DNA of 39,548 bases, taken from contig JAKACZ010000044.1 of NCBI GenBank assembly GCA_021820965.1, forward strand, positions 1 through 39,548, written 5' to 3'. Positions 1 to 8,043 of this stretch are shown here, piece by piece. Below the pieces are notes generated by a model that saw nothing but the letters and a program-made list of their open reading frames with translations, searched no databases and had not been told where the DNA came from. Numbering within the stretch: the stretch's first letter is position 1; each line of letters opens with the position of its first letter. The translations under genes and the position numbers were made by a program. The DNA is from Bacillota bacterium. Its GTDB lineage: Bacteria; Bacillota; Sulfobacillia; Sulfobacillales; Sulfobacillaceae.

Positions 1-100
1 CCCACGATTGCGGGAGACAACCACACGAACGTATCCAGTTGTCAAAGAGCGAACATGCGTATTTTAGCAATAGATTTGCCTGACGTCGACGCCTTATGAC

Positions 101-184
101 CGGAGGAAATCCCCAGACCTGCCCCAAAGCAGGGGATGACCGACAGTCGGAGGAAATCCCCAGACTTGCCCCAAAGCAGGGGAT
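101..184. repeat. Two tandem palindromic units, period 47
   Basis: A 36-37 base unit starting CGGAGGAAATCCCC and ending GCAGGGGAT occurs at about 101-136 and again at 148-184 with one base difference, separated by about 11 bases. Each unit can fold through ATCCCC and GGGGAT with an inner CCTGC/GCAGG stem (inner stem weaker in copy 2). It resembles IS200/IS605-type end hairpins more than a CRISPR array: only two copies and a very short spacer. Confidence 0.6.
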
Positions 185-186
185 AT

Positions 187-212
187 CTCCGCCCTGAACG
201 GCGGAGTTTTAC
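187..212. repeat. Hairpin CTCCGCC/GGCGGAG, IS605-end-like
   Basis: A perfect 7-bp stem (CTCCGCC at 187-193, GGCGGAG at 200-206) with a 6-base loop is followed by TTTT. It could be a transposon end hairpin or a weak intrinsic terminator. No gene ends just upstream, so the transposon-relic reading is preferred. Confidence 0.45.
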
Positions 213-302
213 GGCGCATCTGATAAAACGCATTGGGTCACCGCTGACGAGCAACCACGGACGCGAGCTTGGGGCGAACCGTTTTCGGGCAAGACAGTTT
301 CG

Positions 303-335
303 CGAGAATCCCCCCTCTTTAGCGGGAGGATGTCA
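303..335 (+). mobile_element. Relic of an IS200/IS605-type right end
   Basis: The segment reads GCGAGAATCCCCCC, then a loop CTTTAGC, then GGGAGGATGTCAA. TCCCCCC pairs with GGGAGGA apart from one mismatch. Right ends of tnpB-carrying IS605-group elements commonly have this form: a GC-rich hairpin with a TTTA-type loop followed by GATGTCAA-like sequence. No tnpB core is recognisable in the preceding 250 bases, so this is read as an orphan end. Recognition is by pattern only. Confidence 0.45.
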
Positions 336-451
336 AGCCACATATTTGGCCAGAGATCACGCGATGACCAGCTTGAGAAATCGGATAGCTCGCCGGCCTT
401 ATTCGTGGTGAGACCTTAAGTGTGACCACATACGAAGGAAGCGATGCTATC

Positions 452-484
452 ATGGATAATACCCGATATGTCGGGTGGGACGTC
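452..484 (+). pseudogene. First codons of an IS110-family transposase
   Basis: ATG at 452 begins MDNTRYVGWDV. IS110 (DEDD) transposases begin with a short lead followed by YVGLDVHK, the motif carrying the first catalytic aspartate. After GWDV the frame continues only TIRT and then meets a stop, running into the 513-532 hairpin. It therefore looks like the 5' tip of an IS110 gene cut off after about eleven codons. A purine-rich AAGGAAGC at about 435-442 could be its old ribosome site. A match this short could be chance, though the motif order and the start position both fit. Confidence 0.45.
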
Positions 485-507
485 ACGATTCGAACGTAAG
501 GGGAACG

Positions 508-545
508 GTCCCCAGGCCTGAAGGCCGGGGCTTCTCGCGGGCGTT
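508..545. mobile_element. IS605-type end hairpin with GCTTCTCGCGGG tail
   Basis: CCCC-a-GGCCT at 513-522 and AGGCC-g-GGG just after form a strong stem with a 2-4 base loop, followed by GCTTCTCGCGGGC. Read on the minus strand this is CGAGAAGCCCCGGCC..., a common form of tnpB right ends. A degenerate minus-strand frame (about 713 to 483) ends through it as KPRPSGLG, which may be the last trace of a tnpB gene. Confidence 0.45.
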
Positions 546-780
546 CGGTGATTGCTGATGCGTTGGGAGGCGTGCTTGGGTTACGCGACCTATCCACTCA
601 ATTCGGGGATGAGAAGTAAGGCTAGGGCGGCAACGACGCCGCGAGAGTAAGGCATTCCATCTGGAGAATCGCGGTTGACGGTTTGCTATTGGCTGACATG
701 GCTTCGGCAACATCAGAGACCGCCACCCTCTTTAGCACCGAATAATACCTGCGGGGAACCTCTGGGGAGAGATGTTTCGA

Positions 781-2511
781 ATGAAGAAGCTGTTGGACGA
801 AGCGCAATTAGCTGAGGTGGCGGGTCCGGCCATGTTGCAACGCGGTCGCGCCTATTACCGCGCGGGCAGCGTGGACCTGAAAAGTCTCCGGTGGGAGGAG
901 CCCACCCTGGAGGCCGTCGTTCAGGGAGGCCGGCCCGAGCCATATCGGGTGCGGATAACCCTAGCCCAATCCCCAGACGGTCTAAAACCGCTCGATGTCT
1001 CATGCACCTGTCCCTACGACGGACGCTGGTGCAAACACGGGGTGGCGGCCCTATTGGCGGCCTGCGACGTTCCCGAAATCTTCGAGGAGTTGCCCTTGGC
1101 CCAACGACTAAACCAGCTCTCGGGCGACCAGGCTAAAGCTCTCCTGCGCAAACTGGCCGCTGTGCCAGGCGTGCGCTCGGAAATCAGGAGCGCCATAACG
1201 CTCATAAGCCAAGGACCGTCCGAGACCTGGCGCAAGCTCGAAGCGGATGCCCGCCGCCGCATTTCACAGGCTCTCTCCGCGGTAGCTTACGGCTGGGAAT
1301 CCAATCCGTATGCCCGAGTGGCACAGCTCATGTATGAGGTCCATGAGATGTTGGATTATGCGACAGCACTGGTCAGGGACCACGAATACCAGCAGGCGAT
1401 TGGGTATCTAACCGGCATGACGGATGAATATTTAAAGGGATGGGAAGAGATCGACGACGAGAGCGGGGACAGCATCACGGTAGTAGACCAGATGGTGGAC
1501 ATATGGCTGGAAGCCATCTTGAATGCGGACCTGACGGCGGAGCAAAAAGGGGGCTTAGTGACCTACAGTGCCGAATGGGATGCGTTGGCCGCCCAATACG
1601 ACGTTCACACCATGGCCGCATTGGAAGTCGCCTTGAAACATGGCGTGGATCCGGAACGCCTCCGTCTGGCGGGAGAAGATATGGATCCGGCCATCGGGAC
1701 GTTGGTCTCCGATGCCTGGCTCCGTTGTCTCGAGCGGCGCGGAGATGTGGACGCTTATTTTGCCTACGCGGACGCCACCGAACACTATTGCGAAGGAGCC
1801 CGGTCGCTAGTTCAACTGGGTCAGGTAGCCGAAGGGGTCGAGTATCTCCGTGCGCACCTTAAAGATGTCGGAGTCGCGGACAACGTCTTGCCCGTGCTCT
1901 ACGCTCTGGTTGACCGGGGCGCGACCACGGAGGCTTTGGCGCTGGGAAGGGATGGGCTGGCACTAATGGCTCGCACGAGCCGTTTGCTGGCATATCTGGC
2001 CGACTTGGCGTACGACATCGGTGACGCGAGTGCGTTGGGTCTTCAGCTAGAGGCCTTCGGCGAAAACCCGACCTATGACCGGTATGTGCGCGTTAAGACG
2101 CTGGCGGGCGAAAAGTGGTCTAAGGTGGCGCCCGATTTGCTCAAAAACCTTCAAACCTACTATGGCTATGACGATGGCATCCGTATCTTGATGGCGGAAG
2201 CACGCATTGATCAGATGATCACGCTTTTGGAACAAGCTCCCTGGATTCACGGTGAAACGCTGAAAAAGGCCGTGGCAGCGTCAATCCCCTCTCGGGCTGA
2301 CTGGGTGGTACAATACTTTTCTAAGCGGGCCCTGGACGTGATTGAACGGGCCCAGAACAGCCAATACGCCAACGCGACGATATGGCTGAGTTTCGTGCGC
2401 GACGCCCACCGCGCGCTGGGCCGGGAGCAGGACTGGCAAAATCTCAAACGGCACGTGCTTTCGGTTCACGCGCGAAAGCGCAGCCTGATCCCCCAAATTA
2501 AGCGCCTATAA
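781..2511 (+). CDS. SWIM zinc-finger protein
   Basis: A 576-residue protein with an N-terminal SWIM zinc finger of the CxCx6CxH form (SCTCPYDGRWCKHG, residues about 75-86). SWIM domains bind zinc and are thought to contact DNA or protein; in bacteria they often occur with SWI2/SNF2-type ATPases. The remaining roughly 470 residues are helix-rich with TPR-like spacing and no catalytic motif I recognise. Two starts compete: ATG 772 lies only two bases from GGGGAGAG, while ATG 781 lies about 11 bases from its GGAG core and is preferred. No partner helicase is adjacent; the upstream side is IS debris and the downstream side is decayed DNA. The SWIM assignment is firm, the cellular role unknown. 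Confidence 0.85.
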   Translation: MKKLLDEAQLAEVAGPAMLQRGRAYYRAGSVDLKSLRWEEPTLEAVVQGGRPEPYRVRITLAQSPDGLKPLDVSCTCPYDGRWCKHGVAALLAACDVPEIFEELPLAQRLNQLSGDQAKALLRKLAAVPGVRSEIRSAITLISQGPSETWRKLEADARRRISQALSAVAYGWESNPYARVAQLMYEVHEMLDYATALVRDHEYQQAIGYLTGMTDEYLKGWEEIDDESGDSITVVDQMVDIWLEAILNADLTAEQKGGLVTYSAEWDALAAQYDVHTMAALEVALKHGVDPERLRLAGEDMDPAIGTLVSDAWLRCLERRGDVDAYFAYADATEHYCEGARSLVQLGQVAEGVEYLRAHLKDVGVADNVLPVLYALVDRGATTEALALGRDGLALMARTSRLLAYLADLAYDIGDASALGLQLEAFGENPTYDRYVRVKTLAGEKWSKVAPDLLKNLQTYYGYDDGIRILMAEARIDQMITLLEQAPWIHGETLKKAVAASIPSRADWVVQYFSKRALDVIERAQNSQYANATIWLSFVRDAHRALGREQDWQNLKRHVLSVHARKRSLIPQIKRL

Positions 2512-2918
2512 GTCCTTCGAGTTGGAGCCCAAGGGGGCACGTCATAGCCCGCGCCATGGCGCAAAAAGCGCCCGGCGGGCAGACCGATTCAGGTTTTCAT
2601 TGAAGTGAGGCTGGCCTCGACAAGACAGTACCATATTAGGCCCACGCACCGATTGGACGGCGAACAGGCCACGGCTGCCGAGGGGCTAGTACGGACTTTT
2701 CGAAGTTTCCAAGGGCGCAGGGGGCAGACGTCAATGTGGAGCAGCGGCGACATTATGCCGTTTCACGAGTTATTTCCGGATGATAGGAGCAGTGGCTTGC
2801 ATTCCGGGTGTTTCAGGAATCTGGGATGCCCGCTGGCGAATACGGCATAATAGAGGCATATGGTGGCGGTGCCGATTGTGAACTGCCGCGTGGTGTTCAT
2901 GTATCGCGTATTCCGTAA
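2512..2918. other. Gap without a supported gene
   Basis: This 400-base stretch between the SWIM gene and the BNR-like fragment has short open frames on both strands but no ribosome site, conserved motif or strong terminator. I see nothing to annotate. Confidence 0.5.
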
Positions 2919-3368
2919 CACAATGGCATTGACGACCAACCCCAGGGCGTTAAGTTGCTCCTCCGGGCATATACCGTCCTGCAGACCCATCTCGATGGCG
3001 GTGCAGTACGACAAGTCTTCAATGAAGGATACATGTATCCGGGGGACTACCCGGAGCTCAGTCCTGCCCAAAGCGTTTACTTTGGCGAGAGTGCGGGTTG
3101 GCTGACGGCCAGCCCGAGCGTCAGCCAGGTGGCTTTTGCGGGCTGGCAATCGCCTCACCTTCGGATCACCCTGACCTCTGCCAGTGCGCCGCACAAGTTT
3201 GTGCACCTCGTGCTCGCGAGCCCTTCCCGGAACTGGCCTTTCTTTGAGACCGCGACTGCCCTCGTCGTGCTGCCCGGATTAATGCTCCTGGTCGGTCAGG
3301 GGCCCCACCATGGGCGACTCCTGTTATCCACCAATCTGGGACGGACATGGAGTGCCGTCGTTCCTTAA
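2919..3368 (+). pseudogene. Fragment of a BNR/Asp-box-type secreted protein
   Basis: The frame is open from just after a TAA at 2916 to TAA at 3366. It ends with LLLSTNLGRTWSAVVP, which fits the Asp-box form S/T-x-(D/N)-x-G-x-x-W of BNR repeats found in sialidase-like and photosystem-stability-like beta propellers. The middle contains VYFGESAGWLTASPSV, like the 'GW...' strands of such propellers. No signal peptide, ribosome site or ATG opens the frame (only TTG 2955). The part before 2919 may continue in another frame, so this is most likely the 3' end of a decayed exported protein. The original function cannot be stated. Confidence 0.4.
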
Positions 3369-3506
3369 GAACTTATTGCCCCCGTCTGCCTGCCAAACGA
3401 CGCACAAAGGAACCGTAACGGTCTGTCGTGGGCCTAGGAGACTAACTGAAAAAAAGAAGCCCAATAACTGAACAATTATTCAAGGTCAAATCTAGGAGGG
3501 ATTGAG

Positions 3507-3728
3507 TTGTTTAATCCGGACATTGAGCCATTTATTAAGGAATTCGGCGAACAGTTTGCGGTTGTACGAAGCGGGACCGAGGTCGCACAACATGTCAGCG
3601 TGCGGAATCACACCAAGCGGGAGCGGGCCCACGTGGGGTTTAGACCAGGCACCGACATCCGCGACCACGACATTCTACGAAGCCAGGTCTCCGGCGAGCA
3701 ACTTCACATAATTGAGTCACAACTTTAA
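3507..3728 (+). CDS. Small conserved-looking protein, function unknown
   Basis: 73 residues starting at TTG 3507, six bases after a strong AGGAGGG (3494-3500). The protein runs LFNPDIEPFIKEFGEQFAV and ends EQLHIIESQL. It is charged and soluble, with a likely beta-rich second half (HVGFRPGTDIRDHDIL). The size and the DHDIL...SGEQLHII pattern recall small phage structural or adaptor proteins, but I cannot name a family. It lies 70 bases upstream of a toxin-antitoxin pair on the same strand. The clear ribosome site and sensible protein composition make it probably a real gene in an otherwise decayed area. Confidence 0.6.
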   Translation: MFNPDIEPFIKEFGEQFAVVRSGTEVAQHVSVRNHTKRERAHVGFRPGTDIRDHDILRSQVSGEQLHIIESQL

Positions 3729-3801
3729 ACCGGCGAGCCTTACCGACTTTGTGATAAATGCATAATATATAGCCAGACAGTCTAGACAGGAGGAGAGTGC
3801 A

Positions 3802-4050
3802 ACGAACGAGTATTGGCAGCTGCAGGAAGCCAAGAATAAGTTTAGCCAGATTGTTCACCTTGCAGAGAAGCGGGCTCAGTACATCACTGTCCGCGGGAGA
3901 CCGACCGCAGTCGTGCTTTCCGTACAAGAATATGAAAAGTTAATACGGCCCAAACCATCGTTGGTTGATTTCCTAGAAAACTCTCCGCTGCGCGGTGTGG
4001 AGCTTGACCTTTCCCGTGAGACTGATGGAACCCGGGATGTTGACGTATGA
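3802..4050 (+). CDS. Phd/YefM-type antitoxin lacking a normal start codon
   Basis: An open frame encodes TNEYWQLQEAKNKFSQIVHL..., followed by RAQYITVRGRPTAVVLSVQEYEKL, the layout of Phd/YefM antitoxins: N-terminal DNA-binding fold with AKNKFSQ and VRGRPTAVVLS...EY, then a toxin-binding tail (residues about 50-82). It stops at TGA 4048, overlapping the toxin ATG by four bases (ATGA), a typical antitoxin-toxin coupling. AGGAGGAG at 3788-3795 is ideally placed, yet the frame has no ATG/GTG/TTG: the only GTG (3797) is one base out of frame, and ACG 3802 is the in-frame codon. Either ACG is used, or one base was lost after GTG. The protein would bind and neutralise the VapC-like toxin and repress its own promoter. 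Confidence 0.7.
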   Translation, partial: TNEYWQLQEAKNKFSQIVHLAEKRAQYITVRGRPTAVVLSVQEYEKLIRPKPSLVDFLENSPLRGVELDLSRETDGTRDVDV

Positions 4051-4464
4051 AGTATCTGCTGGATACATGTGTGGTTTCTGAGTTTACCAAGTCGCAAGCC
4101 AATACTTGGCCTCCGCCATTGGCTAGATTCGCAAGGTCAACGCGCGCTATATCTGAGTGTTATCACTGTGGGCGAAATTCAAAAGGGAATAACAAAACTT
4201 GAGGATGCTGCTCGCCAGAGTGCGATTCAAGATTGGCTCGAGGTGCTGATTGAGCTTTTCGAGGGAAGAATTCTTCCGATCGATATGGAGATAGTGCGGG
4301 TTTGGGGTGCGTTGTTAGGGGCGGAGCAACGAAACGGAATGAATCTGCCTGCGATCGATAGTCTTATTGCCTCCACCGCCGCCGTACATCACATGACCGT
4401 GGTTTCGCGAAATGTTCAGGATTTTGAGCGCTGCCATGCGTCGGTTCTAAACCCCTGGGCATGA
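4047..4464 (+). pseudogene. VapC-like PIN-domain toxin with a frameshift
   Basis: ATG 4047 opens MKYLLDTCVVSEFTKSQAN, the classic PIN start with the first catalytic Asp in LLDT. From about 4100 the match moves to another frame: LGLRHWLDSQ...LYLSVITVGEIQKGI (catalytic Glu), LPAIDSLIASTA (catalytic Asp) and MTVVSRNVQDFE (last acidic site), ending TGA 4464. The two parts together give a full-length toxin of about 138 residues in the FitB/VapC group, which cleave RNA. All acidic residues survive; only one base (or a two-base loss) near 4095-4105 separates the parts. It starts inside the antitoxin stop codon. As written the gene is broken; a sequencing error is the alternative. Confidence 0.75.
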
Positions 4465-5020
4465 GAAGCTGTAGAGCCATAGAAGAACCCGCAGCCCAAC
4501 TGCGCTAACTACGAGACACGGTCGTACTGGCAATGGCGCGCCTAACCTATCATGAAATGCTTGAGACCAGGGCCGACGCTGGCCTCTGCCAACCCGTGAG
4601 GATGACGCCACCACGAACGCCCAGAGCGTGGTTGCAGCAACGACAGAAAGTTTCTCATTGACACCGTCCGGAAATGGGTAGCGCGGCGGGGCTGACACCA
4701 ACGCGCAAGGTTGGCAAAATCCATTGTGTCGCCCGCATCTGGCTGGCCTTTGAGACTATTCCGTGAGATGCCGAGCGCGCCCCAAACGGGCAGGGGACCC
4801 TTGGCCGCTAGAGCCATCACAACTATCGGACAGGTTTCTGCCAACCATCGCCATTGGCAATGCGGCAGAACTCCGATGCAGTTCTTTCCCAGTGCAGGGT
4901 CGCACCAGGGGAGCCGCGGATCGCAATAGCCTCCTGCTGTTTGGGCTGCGGCACGAACTAACCCGCTGGCCATGATGGGATAATCTGGCCAGCCGTTTTT
5001 GTCGTTGCTGACAGCCTTGA
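4465..5020. other. Gap with an unassigned minus-strand open frame
   Basis: A minus-strand frame of 143 codons (4973-4542) and shorter plus-strand frames exist, but none has a ribosome site or a motif I recognise. Codon composition is poor in the usual gene-like pattern. The stretch may be a decayed mobile element; I cannot show it. There is no clear terminator for the toxin gene or for the convergent DUF255 gene. Confidence 0.35.
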
Positions 5021-6808
5021 CTAAGAGGGAACAGCCGGTTCGGCGTCCTCTCCGTTGGGGAAGATCAGACTTCTAAGGGCGTCGATAATGTGCTCGGGAT
5101 CGGTGACCGGCGCCGCACACACCGTGCCGCGACAGATGTAAAGCGCCGGCAGGGGTATTTCCGGGAGCCCAGACGCTTGAAATTCAGGCGTACCGACCGG
5201 CCAGGAGCGGATGCCGCGCCGACGGTCAAACAAGCCAAACATTGCCCGCCGCAAATCAGTGCCGGCGTGGCCCGGCGAGTCGACCACGGTGGCTGTCAGT
5301 TCGGGTGCTTCAGCCATATCGGTGGCCAATGCCCAAGGCGCTCCAAACACCCCTTGATCTTTGGCAAAGCCGGCTAACGCCCCCAAGATGGCGCGGCCCC
5401 TTTGCACCTCCGCCTCATCGCCTTCGATTGTGCCAATCCGTAGCCAAAGCCGTGCCATGGCGGTGTTTTCCTTGAGCGGCTGCTGGCGGTGTTTGAGCCT
5501 CCCAACCGCTTCACCAGCATTCCGCTCGTCCTGATCCCAATACACGTGACCGCTCCACAGGTGCTGATCAGCCCACGACAACAGCGTATGGGTCCGTTCC
5601 AGGAAAATCGGGTCTCCAGTATACTCGTACCCGTCCAGCAAGGCATGGCCAAAATAGGCGGTGTCGATGAGGAGACCGGAGAGTGCGGGCTCTCCGCCCG
5701 CATCCACGTGGCACAACCCCCGCTGGTCGTCCCACATACGGTCGTACAGCGCTTCCAACGCGGTCAGGGCGATCGGACCGTATTGATTGGGGTTAATCAG
5801 GCTAGCGGCCAAAAGTTGGCTCTGAATCATGAGTGCGTTGGCATGCGTATAAACGGTCGGGTCCACATAGGGAGCGTCGCGCTTTTCGCGATCTTCCGGG
5901 GGCAGGCGATAATATTCCTCATCGGCGTCCTGTGAGCCGCCCCAAAGACCATCATCATTCATTAGGGTGTTGTTCGCCCACGACAGCAAATGGTCGGCTA
6001 CCTGCTGGTAGGTTTCGTCGCCGAGCGTTTGAAAGGCGCGCAAATATAAGCGGGCCAGTTCGGCGTTGTCATCCAGCATTTTTTCGAAATGCGGCACGGT
6101 CCATTCCCGTGTTGTGGAGTAGCGGAAAAAGCCGCCTGCGATCTGATCGTACAAGTTAGACCCGGCCATCGCGTCGAGCGTGCGGACGGCCATGCCTGCG
6201 AGTGATCCGTCGCCTGTGGCGGTAAAGTGCGACAATAATAGTTCCCAGACCTCTGGCTGGGGAAACTTGGGCATTACGCCAATCCCGCCGTAGGCACGGT
6301 CGAATTGCTGGCGGATGGCTTCCACAATCAGGTCCAGTACCTCATGATCGGGCGTGGGATCGCCGCTGAGCTGCGGCATGGTAGGCTCCGTCAGCTGGTC
6401 GCCAATGCTATTCCGGTTTTCTCTCCAGTATTGCTCGACCTGGTCTAATAGCTGCGCCATCTGATCCGGTTGCACGTAGGTACCGCCGGTGATAATTTCG
6501 CCGGCAGGGGTTAGAATGGCGGTGGTGGGCCACCCGCCCATGTTGTAACGGGCATTGATGTCGGGACGTTGATCGTTGTCTACGCGGATGGGGATGAGCG
6601 TCTCATTGATCCGTTGAATAATACGGGGGTCGGAATAGGTGGTCTCGTCCATGACGTGGCACCAGTGGCACCAGACCGCCGAAATGGAAAGCAAGATGGG
6701 CTTTTCGCTCTTATGGGCCTCATCAAAAGCCTCAGCTCCCCAAGCGCGCCATTGAATTTCGTGCGCCCGGTTGGGCCGGGGACTAAACCGAAAAAGGGGT
6801 TCGGACAT
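5021..6808 (-). CDS. DUF255 thioredoxin-fold protein (YyaL/Spata20 family)
   Basis: 595 residues from ATG 6808, which lies eight bases after AAAGGA; the longer frame from 6835 lacks a ribosome site. The N-terminus has the family's thioredoxin-like domain with SAVWCHWCHVMDETTY (Cys47 and Cys50) and the following DNDQRPDINARYNMGGWPTTAILTPAG. The rest resembles a six-hairpin glycosidase-type alpha/alpha barrel (GGFFRYSTTREWTVPHFEKMLDDNA near residues 240-265), as in YyaL and human spermatogenesis-associated protein 20. Those proteins are usually about 680 residues, so this is a short member. Cytosolic; no biochemical role is established for the family. It is transcribed away from the SDR gene across a 96-base gap. 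Confidence 0.88.
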   Translation of the reverse strand: MSEPLFRFSPRPNRAHEIQWRAWGAEAFDEAHKSEKPILLSISAVWCHWCHVMDETTYSDPRIIQRINETLIPIRVDNDQRPDINARYNMGGWPTTAILTPAGEIITGGTYVQPDQMAQLLDQVEQYWRENRNSIGDQLTEPTMPQLSGDPTPDHEVLDLIVEAIRQQFDRAYGGIGVMPKFPQPEVWELLLSHFTATGDGSLAGMAVRTLDAMAGSNLYDQIAGGFFRYSTTREWTVPHFEKMLDDNAELARLYLRAFQTLGDETYQQVADHLLSWANNTLMNDDGLWGGSQDADEEYYRLPPEDREKRDAPYVDPTVYTHANALMIQSQLLAASLINPNQYGPIALTALEALYDRMWDDQRGLCHVDAGGEPALSGLLIDTAYFGHALLDGYEYTGDPIFLERTHTLLSWADQHLWSGHVYWDQDERNAGEAVGRLKHRQQPLKENTAMARLWLRIGTIEGDEAEVQRGRAILGALAGFAKDQGVFGAPWALATDMAEAPELTATVVDSPGHAGTDLRRAMFGLFDRRRGIRSWPVGTPEFQASGLPEIPLPALYICRGTVCAAPVTDPEHIIDALRSLIFPNGEDAEPAVPS

Positions 6809-6852
6809 GCGAGTCATCCTTTCTACATCGGCCAATCATTGCCGTAGGTTCC

Positions 6853-6881
6853 ATCATACCAATCTTTACCCTAATTGCCAG
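6853..6881 (-). promoter_or_regulatory. Possible sigma-A promoter for the DUF255 gene
   Basis: On the minus strand CTGGCA (6881-6876) and TATGAT (6858-6853) are 17 bases apart. They match 4/6 and 5/6 of the sigma-A boxes and lie about 45 bases upstream of the DUF255 start. Pattern match only. Confidence 0.35.
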
Positions 6882-6904
6882 CCACTATCCGAAATCTGCC
6901 AGCC

Positions 6905-7609
6905 ATGACGGAGATGTTAACTGTAGGAACAGGGCTAAGCTCGGCTCTTGGAAAGGCACTGATGGGTCGGCTTTCGTCGGAAACGGCGGTCTTGGCGCTT
7001 GGTCGCACCGAGATTCAGGCTCCCCGAGTCCACTGGATTTCCGTAGATTTTCGACAGCCCACCGCGACCTGGAGCGCACCAGTCATTGCATGGCTGCGAC
7101 ACCAGAAGCCATCGGTGTCCGCGTTTGTGCATGCGAGCGGCGTGGTGTACAGCGATGTGGTCGAACGGACAACGCTAGACGAGTGGGAGGCAACCTGGCG
7201 TGTCAATGTTGCGTCGGCGTTTAAGCTCGGCCAAGTGCTGTCGCCGTATTTGGCCGACGGAGCCTCGGTGGTGCTGGTTGGCAGCGTCGACGCCTGGTAC
7301 GCCAGCCAAGACGGCCCAGCTGCCGCGTATGGAGCATCCAAGGCGGCGCTGCTGGGTCTGGTGCGCCATTGGGCGTCAGAGTGGGGCCCGCGTGGAATTC
7401 GTGTTAACGGTGTGGCCCCCGGCGCGTTGACCTCCGGAAACGGCCCATCGGCTCAGTTCGCTGAAAACATTACGGGGCGGATTGCGTTGCAACGGCTAGG
7501 GCAGCCCGGCGAAGTGGCTGACGTCATTCAGTTTTTATTGTCGCCGCAGGCAGCCTATATCACCGGCGCCTGGATCCCGGTCGATGGCGGCCTCAATATC
7601 CGCTACTAG
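6905..7609 (+). CDS. Short-chain dehydrogenase/reductase
   Basis: About 234 residues with the SDR layout: a degenerate glycine motif VGTGLSSALGKAL near the N-terminus in place of TGxxxGxG, the central Asn region as TWRVNVASAFKLG, SVVLVGSVDAWYA carrying the catalytic Ser, and YGASKAA with the Tyr-Lys pair. RGIRVNGVAPGAL and GAWIPVDGG are typical C-terminal SDR motifs. It should be a NAD(P)-dependent oxidoreductase of the FabG-like class; the substrate is unknown. The start is uncertain: TTG 6875, ATG 6905 and ATG 6914 are in frame and none has a good ribosome site. The altered glycine motif, lacking the usual TGxxxGIG, may affect cofactor preference. Confidence 0.85.
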   Translation: MTEMLTVGTGLSSALGKALMGRLSSETAVLALGRTEIQAPRVHWISVDFRQPTATWSAPVIAWLRHQKPSVSAFVHASGVVYSDVVERTTLDEWEATWRVNVASAFKLGQVLSPYLADGASVVLVGSVDAWYASQDGPAAAYGASKAALLGLVRHWASEWGPRGIRVNGVAPGALTSGNGPSAQFAENITGRIALQRLGQPGEVADVIQFLLSPQAAYITGAWIPVDGGLNIRY

Positions 7610-7818
7610 GAGCGGTGCGGGTGGGTCAATAGCGAGTCCGCCTTCTGGCCCCACGCGCGAGAGCCCTATACGCTCTTGCGAGACGATTTGTCGCCCATTT
7701 TGAAACGCCGCCAGCCATCCCGTAGCGTTGTATGCGCCCCATTTCCCTAAATACGCAACCGGAGCGCAAGCGGCTTTTGACTCGCTGCCATCGCCCTGGT
7801 GCGCAGTGAAACGCGATA

Positions 7819-8043
7819 TTATCCCATAACCCGGAATGTACAGACGCCAACCAGGACCCTTGTATGCAAGCCGGCGGGAGTCGGCCCCGGGGTCTCGTGA
7901 TGGTACGGGACGTGCTCCCGGGCAAATCCGCCGCCGCGCAACACCTGCCAGGTGCCCCGCGTGTCTTCAGCCGAGTGGTGGGGATTCATTTCTTCCTCCA
8001 CGGCCGGTCTAGCACCGCTTGCCTCGTTTTGTATGACTGTCAT
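7819..8043 (-). CDS. Small ORF with a strong ribosome site, unknown
   Basis: 74 codons from ATG 8043, placed seven bases after AAGGAGG, one of the best ribosome sites in the window. The product starts MTVIQNEASGARPAVEEEMN and is rich in Gly, Pro and His (EHVPYHHETPGPTPAGLH). There is no membrane segment, signal peptide or recognised domain. An upstream promoter-like site with palindromic flanks (8165-8206) points at it. It may be a genuine small protein or the surviving start of a longer decayed gene; the frame after its stop stays open but has no recognisable content. Confidence 0.4.
   Translation of the reverse strand: MTVIQNEASGARPAVEEEMNPHHSAEDTRGTWQVLRGGGFAREHVPYHHETPGPTPAGLHTRVLVGVCTFRVMG

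Larger units (their letters stand above)
1..780. other. Insertion-sequence debris region without an intact gene
   Basis: No convincing intact coding region is seen before the SWIM gene. The stretch instead holds several short GC-rich hairpins of the kind found at the right ends of IS200/IS605 elements (near 101-136, 148-184, 187-206, 308-330 and 513-532) and the first codons of an IS110 transposase (452-484). On the minus strand, reading across the 513-532 hairpin gives KPRPSGLG, a tail like those seen where tnpB genes run into their right-end hairpin, but no TnpB core precedes it. The individual pieces are listed separately. That they are relics of repeated transposition is inference from their clustering. 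Confidence 0.55.

Noticed and set aside
101..184. Possible CRISPR repeats
   Set aside because: Only two units with an 11-base gap and strong self-pairing; no third repeat or cas gene.
2763..3206. 147-codon minus-strand frame
   Set aside because: It lies opposite the BNR-like fragment, whose plus-strand motifs are more convincing.
4542..4973. 143-codon minus-strand frame
   Set aside because: No ribosome site or motif; composition not gene-like. Left as part of an unassigned gap.
7626..7925. 99-codon minus-strand frame
   Set aside because: Arg-rich with no start signal or motif.
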